This document shows, piece by piece, positions 58,407-64,000 of a stretch of 64,000 bases of DNA. Positions within the stretch are counted from its first letter, which is position 1; each line of letters starts with the position of its first letter. The notes beneath the pieces are model-generated. The model saw nothing but the letters and a program-made list of their open reading frames with translations, did no database searches and was not told where the DNA came from. Source of the DNA: SG8-40 sp035528435 (GTDB lineage: Bacteria > Pseudomonadota > Gammaproteobacteria > Burkholderiales > Eutrophovitaceae); contig DATKYN010000007.1 of assembly GCA_035528435.1 (NCBI GenBank), positions 1 to 64,000 of the forward strand. The letters are read 5' to 3'. The position numbers were made by a program, and so were the translations under genes.

Positions 58407-58691
58407 TCAGCCTTCACCGCAACCGAGGAAATGGCAAACGCGCTCGCAGTCTTCGGAGAATCCGCATTCGTACAGGCCTAGCAGCGGCTTGCCCGCCGAA
58501 TCGACGCCGCACTGTTCGGGGGCGGGTTTTTGATTGAGTTTGGGGCGCCATTCGCAGACGTGGCAGCCAGCGGTGAGGCCGGGCAATTCTAGGGACTCCT
58601 GTCTCTCGTACTCGAGCGAGAAATCACCTTCGTCAGCAAAGGCATTCAAACCGAGCGCGATCAGTGCGATACAGCAGAGCAAACTCTTCAT
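58407..58691 (-). CDS. Small secreted cysteine-rich protein
   Basis: A 94-residue protein with signal peptide MKSLLCCIALIALGLNAFA. The mature part of about 75 residues has seven cysteines (residues 43, 46, 61, 76, 82, 86 and 91), including CHVC at 43-46 and the C-terminal set ECGFSEDCERVCHFLGCG. This may bind a metal or form disulfides in the periplasm. I do not recognise the family. The start ATG at 58691 was preferred to a GTG three codons earlier. It lies 95 bases downstream of spoT on the same strand. Confidence 0.55.
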   Translation of the reverse strand: MKSLLCCIALIALGLNAFADEGDFSLEYERQESLELPGLTAGCHVCEWRPKLNQKPAPEQCGVDSAGKPLLGLYECGFSEDCERVCHFLGCGEG

Positions 58692-58786
58692 ATCCAACAC
58701 CTGAACAATCCATTGCGAACCATTATAGAAGCCCCCTGGAAACCGGCTTGACCCAGGTCAAAGTCACCGCACGTTTGGCGCGGGGG

Positions 58787-60976
58787 TCAGGATTTGAGTC
58801 TTGTGACGCGAACCACTTCGGGGACGCTGCGCAGGCCGCGCATGACCTTGGCAAGGTGGATCCGGTCGGCAACCAGCACGGAAAAGTTGATTTCGGCATA
58901 GGCCGAGGAGTGACTTGGTTCCAGATTCACGCTCTCGATGTTCGATTCGGTTTTTGCTATTTCGGCCGCGATTTTGGCCAGCACGCCACGCCCTTCCGAT
59001 GCCAGTACCCGTAAGTTGACTGTAAACAGCTTCTTTGAGTCTGACGCCCATTCGACGTCCATCCACTTGTCGGTGTCAGCCCGCGACCGGCGTGCCACCG
59101 GACAGTCGTGAGTATGGATGATCAGCCCATGCCCTTTTCGCAGGTAGCCAATGATCGGATCACCGGGGATGGGGTGGCAGCATTTCGCAAACTGCAGGGC
59201 CATTCCCTCTGAACCGTGTATCACCAGACTGCCTGGTTGCCGGGTTGCGCCATCGTGTTCGCCGATTGACAGCAGTTGGCGCGCGACCACCACCGCAAGT
59301 TGTTTTCCCAGTCCGAGGTCGGCGAGCACCTCGTCACGCGACTTGGCAGCGGTATTTTTCAACAACTGGGCCCATTGCTCGTCAGTGATGTCCTCCGGCC
59401 CCGACTTGAGCGCGACCAGTGCCTGGACGAGCAGTCGCTCCCCGAGCTTCGAGGATTCTTCGTACTGCATGGTCTTCATAACATGGCGAATGCGCGAGCG
59501 CGCCTTGCTGGTGACGACAAAATTGAGCCATGCGGGATTGGGTTTCGCGTGTGCTGCAGTGATGATTTCGACGCGATCACCACTTGTCAGCTCGGTTCGA
59601 AGCGGTACCAGTTCGTGGTTTATCTTGGCCGCGACGCAGTGACTTCCGATATCAGTATGCACGGCATAGGCAAAATCGACACACGTCGCACCGTGCGGCA
59701 TCGACATGATTTTGCCTTTCGGCGTAAAAACGTAGACCTCGTCCGGGAACAGGTCGACTTTCAAGTGTTCCAGGAACTCCGCCGCATTTCCTGATTCCGA
59801 ATGCATCTCCAGCAAGCTTTGCATCCACTGGTGCGTCTTGGTCTGCAAATCCGACAGAGATGTGCCGCTTTCTTTGTACAACCAGTGCGATGCAACGCCT
59901 GCTTCGGCAATCTTGTGCATCTCTTCGGTGCGGATCTGTACTTCGATGGGCGTGCTGAACGGGCCAAACAGGGTGGTATGCAACGACTGATAGCCGTTGT
60001 CCTTTGCGATCGCTATGTAGTCCTTGAACTTGCCCGGAATCGGCTTGTAGAGCTGATGCAATGCACCCAACGCCAGATAGCACGCCGGCATGTCATTGAC
60101 GATGACGCGGAAACCGTAGATGTCGTAGACCTCGGCAAACGACAACGTTTTCTCCGTCATCTTCTTGTAGATGCTGTACAACGTTTTTTCGCGCCCGGTA
60201 ACCACCGCTTCAATATTGTGATCGCTCAGCGTCTTCCGGATCGCATCGAGAATCTTGCTCACTACTTCTCGACGATTGCCGCGCGCACGCGTGAGCGCTT
60301 TCATCAGCACCTGATAACGGTTCGGGTACCGATGCTGAAGCGACAGCTCCTGTAGCTCCTGATACAGATTGTTCAACCCCAGGCGGTTGGCAATAGGCGC
60401 GTAGATCTCCATTGTCTCGCGCGCGATGCGCGCCCGCTTGTGTCGCTGCATCGCGGTCAAAGTGCGCATATTGTGCAGTCGGTCAGCGAGCTTAATGAGG
60501 ATGACGCGTACATCACGGGCCATCGCCAGCAGCATCTTGCGGAAGTTCTCGGCCTGCTCCTGTTCCTGCGACTCGAACTGAAACTTGTCGAGCTTGGATA
60601 CGCCATCGACGAGCTCGGCGACGACTTTCCCGTATCGTTCCTCAATGTCGCCTTTGGTGACGGACGTGTCTTCCATCACGTCGTGTAGCAGGGCCGCGGT
60701 CAGCGCCTGGCCATCCAGCCTCCATTGCACGAGTATCTGTGATACCGCAACGGGGTGGGAGATATACGGGTCGCCGGTCATGCGAAACTGACCGTGGTGC
60801 GCGCTATCACTGAACTGGTAGGCGCTTTCGAGCTGGGAGACTTCCTCCGACCGCAGATAGTCGGCTGCATCCCTGAACAGGACATTAGCCGCCGGCGTTG
60901 TTTCCGGCGGGGCTGGTTGCTGTCCTGTGTGCAGGGGCGTCATGGTATCCAATTGCGTTCTTGCCCTGTCCTCCAT
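58787..60976 (-). CDS. spoT: Bifunctional (p)ppGpp synthetase/hydrolase SpoT
   Basis: A RelA/SpoT homologue of about 729 residues. The HD hydrolase domain has His74 (ISHPVAV) and HD at 98-99 followed by ED in MEDT, so hydrolysis should be active. The synthetase domain carries GREKTLYSIYKKM and DNGYQSLHTTLFGP. Then come TGS (VFTPKGKIMSMPHGAT), the conserved-cysteine region (FAKCCHPIPGDPI) and a C-terminal ACT domain. It sets the alarmone level in starvation. The start is uncertain: ATG 60976 or ATG 60943; the TTG at 61048 would overlap rpoZ. Confidence 0.93.
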   Translation of the reverse strand: MEDRARTQLDTMTPLHTGQQPAPPETTPAANVLFRDAADYLRSEEVSQLESAYQFSDSAHHGQFRMTGDPYISHPVAVSQILVQWRLDGQALTAALLHDVMEDTSVTKGDIEERYGKVVAELVDGVSKLDKFQFESQEQEQAENFRKMLLAMARDVRVILIKLADRLHNMRTLTAMQRHKRARIARETMEIYAPIANRLGLNNLYQELQELSLQHRYPNRYQVLMKALTRARGNRREVVSKILDAIRKTLSDHNIEAVVTGREKTLYSIYKKMTEKTLSFAEVYDIYGFRVIVNDMPACYLALGALHQLYKPIPGKFKDYIAIAKDNGYQSLHTTLFGPFSTPIEVQIRTEEMHKIAEAGVASHWLYKESGTSLSDLQTKTHQWMQSLLEMHSESGNAAEFLEHLKVDLFPDEVYVFTPKGKIMSMPHGATCVDFAYAVHTDIGSHCVAAKINHELVPLRTELTSGDRVEIITAAHAKPNPAWLNFVVTSKARSRIRHVMKTMQYEESSKLGERLLVQALVALKSGPEDITDEQWAQLLKNTAAKSRDEVLADLGLGKQLAVVVARQLLSIGEHDGATRQPGSLVIHGSEGMALQFAKCCHPIPGDPIIGYLRKGHGLIIHTHDCPVARRSRADTDKWMDVEWASDSKKLFTVNLRVLASEGRGVLAKIAAEIAKTESNIESVNLEPSHSSAYAEINFSVLVADRIHLAKVMRGLRSVPEVVRVTRLKS

Positions 60977-61001
60977 GCGGGACGGGGCATTGGGGTCGAG
61001 T

Positions 61002-61205
61002 CTACGCCTTTGGGTTGAGAACCTCGAGACCGACCTTGCCAGCTGCAATCTCGCGCAAAGCGATCACCGTTGGCTTATCCTTGTTGCCTTCGACATGCGG
61101 CGAAGCGCCGGTCGCGATTTGCCGGGCGCGATAGGTCGCAGCAAGCGTCAGCTCAAAGCGGTTAGAGATACTACCCAGACAATCGTCGACTGTGATTCGT
61201 GCCAT
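61002..61205 (-). CDS. rpoZ: RNA polymerase omega subunit
   Basis: A 67-residue omega subunit: MARITVDDCLGSISNRFELTL at the start and KPTVIALREIAAGKVG near the end. It lacks the C-terminal tail of the 91-residue E. coli protein, a length seen in several proteobacteria. It helps fold beta-prime and forms a ppGpp site, which fits its place before spoT. gmk is 7 bases upstream on the same strand. Confidence 0.95.
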   Translation of the reverse strand: MARITVDDCLGSISNRFELTLAATYRARQIATGASPHVEGNKDKPTVIALREIAAGKVGLEVLNPKA

Positions 61206-61212
61206 ACGCCGA

Positions 61213-61821
61213 TCACTTTATGCTGTTGATAAGAGCTTGGTTTCGATCAAGCTGTGCCGCTAGGCGCAGTCGCGTACTGCGAACGATGCTAATCAGGTCC
61301 TGCACCGCTGTGTCGAATTCGTCATTGATAATAACATAGTCAAACTCGTGCACATGGGATACCTCACTGCGGGCGGCGGCCAGCCGGCGGGCAATCACCT
61401 CGTCGCTGTCCTGGGCTCGTTTGGTCAGTCTCCCGCGGAGCGCATCAATCGACGGCGGCAGTACGAAAACGCCGATTGCCTCGGGCATCAGGGTACGAAC
61501 CTGCATGGCGCCTTGCCAGTCAATTTCAAGGACAATGTCTCGACCCTGCCGTCGTTGCTCCTCGAGCCACTTTTGCCCGGTGCCATACATATTTCCATGC
61601 ACCTGCGCGCTTTCCAGGAACTCGCCAGCTTCAAGCATGGTCTCGAACGAATCTTTACTGACAAAGTGGTAATCGCTGCCGTCCTGTTCTCCCGGGCGAC
61701 GCTGGCGTGTCGTGTGCGAAACCGATTTTCGGGTGACTGGGTCCAGTTCAATCAGCTTCCCGACCAGCGAGGTTTTGCCGGCCCCGGAAGGGGCGGAGAC
61801 TATGATGACGTTGCCCTTCAT
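61213..61821 (-). CDS. gmk: Guanylate kinase
   Basis: A 202-residue kinase converting GMP to GDP. The P-loop is VSAPSGAGKTSL, and the GMP-binding region has SHTTRQRRPGEQDGSDYHFV and LEIDWQGAMQVR. The length is standard. It overlaps yicC by four bases (ATGA). Links guanine-nucleotide supply with the alarmone genes downstream. Confidence 0.97.
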   Translation of the reverse strand: MKGNVIIVSAPSGAGKTSLVGKLIELDPVTRKSVSHTTRQRRPGEQDGSDYHFVSKDSFETMLEAGEFLESAQVHGNMYGTGQKWLEEQRRQGRDIVLEIDWQGAMQVRTLMPEAIGVFVLPPSIDALRGRLTKRAQDSDEVIARRLAAARSEVSHVHEFDYVIINDEFDTAVQDLISIVRSTRLRLAAQLDRNQALINSIK

Positions 61822-62681
61822 TCGATGTTCTGAATCTGCTCGCGCATCTGTTCAATGAGCACCTTCAAGCTCATTGCGCCCTGGGTCACTTCAACATCCG
61901 CTGACTTGGACCCGAGGGTATTTGCTTCCCGGTTCAGTTCCTGCATCAGGAAGTCCAGGCGTTTGCCGACCGTTCCGCCTTTTTCAAGGATGCGGCGGAT
62001 TTCCGTGACATGCGTCAAAAGCCGCTGCAACTCCTCATCGACATCAATCTTCGATGCGAACATGACGACTTCCTGTTTCAGTCGATCGTTCTCGGGTTCG
62101 AGCATCGCGTCGCGCAGCCGTATAGTCAGCTTTTCGTGAAACGCGTCGACAAGTTGAGGAATGCGCGGCGCAACGTCTTCGACGATTGCATCGATACTGG
62201 CAGCGCGTTCAAGCAGGATCGCCTTGAGCTTTTCGCCTTCACGTGCCCGCGCGGCACTCAGGTCGGTGCAAGCCTGGTCAACCAGATTCAGGCACTTTTC
62301 CTTGAGTTGCTCGGCCGGCATTCCGTCGTTGCCGAGCATGCCAGGCCAGCGCAATACGTCATTGACACGCAGCGACTCGGCGCCAGGCAGCGCGGCCCGC
62401 ACTTGCTCGTCAAGCTGTGCCAACTGTGCAAGCAGGGCTTCATCAAGTTGCATCGCTGTCGACGCAGCGGCCATGTTGAAACTGATTCGGCATTCGACCT
62501 TGCCGCGGGTAACACGCGCGGAGATTCGCTCGCGCAGGGCCGATTCAAGAACACGTAGTTCATCGGGCATGCGGAACTGGATGTCGAGATAGCGATGATT
62601 TACGGACCGCAAGTCAAGACTGAGTCCACCCAGAGGGGACTCGTCAGTGACAGCAGCGTAACCCGTCATACTGAAGATCAT
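61818..62681 (-). CDS. yicC: YicC family endoribonuclease
   Basis: A 287-residue YicC protein. The N-terminus is IFSMTGYAAV, the middle is helical, and the C-terminus GKRLDFLMQELNREANTLGSKS matches the DUF1732 end, with the usual final IRNIE-like EQIQNIE. In E. coli YicC is an RNase acting on small RNAs. First gene of the leftward yicC-gmk-rpoZ-spoT unit and divergent from rph, an arrangement known from other gammaproteobacteria. Confidence 0.93.
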   Translation of the reverse strand: MIFSMTGYAAVTDESPLGGLSLDLRSVNHRYLDIQFRMPDELRVLESALRERISARVTRGKVECRISFNMAAASTAMQLDEALLAQLAQLDEQVRAALPGAESLRVNDVLRWPGMLGNDGMPAEQLKEKCLNLVDQACTDLSAARAREGEKLKAILLERAASIDAIVEDVAPRIPQLVDAFHEKLTIRLRDAMLEPENDRLKQEVVMFASKIDVDEELQRLLTHVTEIRRILEKGGTVGKRLDFLMQELNREANTLGSKSADVEVTQGAMSLKVLIEQMREQIQNIE

Positions 62682-62837
62682 TGCAGTCGTGCTTTACAAG
62701 GTGGGAGGCATCCCACGACAATCAGGCGGTAGAAAACGATAACACAGAATCGATATCCCGCCGCGTCCCTGGTTCGAGGGCAAGCTGGAAAGATTCGGGC
62801 GGCATGATCACAGCATGCAGTCACCAGAGGAGATGTA

Positions 62838-63554
62838 ATGCGACAGAATGGACGTGGTACGCGCGATCTGCGCGAGATTCGAATTCATCGCGGTTTCACG
62901 CGTCATGCGGAAGGTTCGGTCCTGATTGAATTTGGCGAGACCCGGGTTATCTGCACAGCAAGTGTGGTGGAAAGGGTGCCGCCATTTCTCAAGGGCAAAG
63001 GGCAGGGCTGGCTCACTGCCGAGTACGGCATGTTGCCGCGCTCAACCGGCAGTCGCATGGACCGTGAGGCCGCCCGCGGCAAGCAGTCAGGACGGACCCA
63101 GGAAATCCAGCGCCTGATTGGCCGCAGCCTGCGCGCGGTGACGGCGCTGCCGCTGCTGGGTGAGCGCACGGTGCATGTGGATTGCGACGTCATTCAGGCC
63201 GATGGCGGTACCCGCACCGCCAGCATTACCGGAGCATATGTCGCGCTACATGATGCGGCAAACCTGCTGATGCGTAACAAGGTTATCTCGAAATGGCCGA
63301 TCCGGGACCTGGTGGCGGCGGTATCCGTCGGCATTGTTCAGGGCGAAGCCATGCTCGATCTTGATTACACTGAAGATTCGGGCTGCGATACCGACATGAA
63401 CGTCGTAATGACGGGTGCTGGCGGATTCGTCGAGGTTCAGGGTACGGCTGAAGGCGATGTATTCAATCGTGCCGAGTTGGATGCCCTCATTGGCCTTGCC
63501 TCAGAGGGAATCGGGCGTCTGGTGCAAATCCAGAAGTCGGCGCTGCAGTTGTGA
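62838..63554 (+). CDS. rph: Ribonuclease PH
   Basis: A 238-residue phosphorolytic exoribonuclease that trims tRNA 3' ends. Conserved parts are GSVLIEFGETRVICTASV, the phosphate/RNA region GRTQEIQRLIGRSLRAV, CDVIQADGGTRTASITGA and the acidic site DLDYTEDSGCDTDMNVV. It is full length, unlike the frameshifted gene of E. coli K-12. AGAGGAG precedes the ATG. rdgB follows with at most 5 bases between. Confidence 0.97.
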   Translation: MRQNGRGTRDLREIRIHRGFTRHAEGSVLIEFGETRVICTASVVERVPPFLKGKGQGWLTAEYGMLPRSTGSRMDREAARGKQSGRTQEIQRLIGRSLRAVTALPLLGERTVHVDCDVIQADGGTRTASITGAYVALHDAANLLMRNKVISKWPIRDLVAAVSVGIVQGEAMLDLDYTEDSGCDTDMNVVMTGAGGFVEVQGTAEGDVFNRAELDALIGLASEGIGRLVQIQKSALQL

Positions 63555-63559
63555 AGCCG

Positions 63560-64000
63560 ATGAGTCCGGCCGGCAAGGTCGTTCTTGCATCCGGTAATCC
63601 GGGCAAGATCCGAGAGATTGCCCGCTTGCTCACACCGCTTGGCCTCGAGATCGTCCCTCAGGAAGTGTTGGGCGTGCCGCCCGCGGAGGAGCCGCACCCG
63701 ACATTCGTCGAAAACGCCCTCGCCAAGGCCCGCCATGCAGCGGTTGCGACCGGATTGCCGGCGCTTGCCGACGATTCCGGCATCTGTGTGGCAGCACTTG
63801 GTGGTGCGCCTGGTGTGCACTCGGCGCGCTATGCCGGGCTGCCGTCGTCGGACGAGAATAACAACGCGTGCCTTCTGCAGCAGATGTCCGCACTGTCCGA
63901 CCGGCGCGCTCATTACTATTGCGTCATCGTCCTTGTGCGATATGCTGATGATCCACAGCCGATCATCGCAGAAGGTGAATGGCACGGCGAGATTCTGCGT
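63560..64000 (+). CDS. rdgB: dITP/XTP pyrophosphatase RdgB (3' end outside window)
   Basis: The first 147 codons of a Ham1-family house-cleaning pyrophosphatase that removes dITP, XTP and dXTP. Visible marks are VVLASGNPGKIREI at the start, FVENALAKARHA, the catalytic LADDSGICVAAL and GVHSARYAG. ATG at 63560 was chosen; GTG at 63551 is in frame and would overlap the rph stop (GTGA). The gene runs off the window end. Confidence 0.93.
   Translation, partial: MSPAGKVVLASGNPGKIREIARLLTPLGLEIVPQEVLGVPPAEEPHPTFVENALAKARHAAVATGLPALADDSGICVAALGGAPGVHSARYAGLPSSDENNNACLLQQMSALSDRRAHYYCVIVLVRYADDPQPIIAEGEWHGEILR

Noticed and set aside
1..64000. Mobile elements, prophage, CRISPR arrays, toxin-antitoxin or defence islands
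   Set aside because: No transposase, integrase, repeat-spacer array or typical defence domain was seen; the gene content is core throughout.

Overview
The window is dense chromosomal core genome of a Gram-negative proteobacterium, with nearly every base in a recognisable gene. Four conserved gene orders match those I know from Pseudomonas-type Gammaproteobacteria: rpoH-ftsX-ftsE-ftsY-M16-M16-rsmD; TPR-lolB-ispE-tRNA(Gln)-prs-rplY-pth-ychF; yebC-ruvCAB-ybgC-tolQRAB-pal-cpoB-queC-tRNA(Lys); and yicC-gmk-rpoZ-spoT divergent from rph-rdgB. A non-enteric gammaproteobacterium is therefore most likely. A betaproteobacterium is not excluded, and no genus can be named. No insertion sequence, prophage, CRISPR array or integrase was seen.

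Layout. (1) 1-11582: MSHA-type (type IV pilus-like) biogenesis genes in the order mshO (cut by the edge), mshP, mshQ, then mshI (split into PilM-like and PilN-like genes), mshJ, K, L, M, N. (2) 11588-14441: comF facing mshN, then bioB and bioC. (3) 14647-24091: an aa3/caa3-type cytochrome c oxidase locus holding a DUF2244 protein, coxB with a fused cytochrome c domain, ctaD, a 38-residue membrane microprotein, ctaG, a DUF2970 protein, coxC, a DUF2909 protein on the other strand, surf1, a SCO-like membrane protein, ctaA, ctaB and sco1. Structural subunits, copper delivery and heme A synthesis are together. (4) 24162-27713, minus strand: rpoH, ftsX, ftsE, ftsY. A CIRCE-type operator overlaps the predicted rpoH promoter. 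(5) 27814-32050: two M16 peptidases (one with and one without the zinc motif), rsmD, coaD and a ferredoxin. (6) 32116-36872, minus strand: a Gld-type ABC system (ATPase, permease, GldG-like, DUF4340) running into mutM. (7) 37113-44095: TPR lipoprotein, lolB, ispE, tRNA-Gln, prs, rplY, pth, ychF. (8) 44430-55134: yebC, ruvC, ruvA, a DUF2059-like secreted protein, ruvB, ybgC, tolQRAB, pal, cpoB, queC, tRNA-Lys. (9) 55281-58691: a fumarylacetoacetate hydrolase-family protein, a lipoprotein solute-binding protein, a small membrane protein and a small cysteine-rich secreted protein. (10) 58787-64000: spoT, rpoZ, gmk, yicC (minus), then rph and the start of rdgB.

I found no wholly new multi-gene system. 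The points most worth checking are the CIRCE/rpoH arrangement, the uncharacterised Gld-type ABC operon joined to mutM, the unusual MshQ and the leader before it, the microprotein and histidine-less SCO-like protein in the oxidase locus, the cysteine-rich secreted protein after spoT, and Pal with a long coiled-coil linker and an altered peptidoglycan-binding motif. Many starts were moved from the longest reading frame using Shine-Dalgarno sites, stop/start overlaps and family N-termini. All functions rest on recognising the translated sequence by eye; no database search was run.
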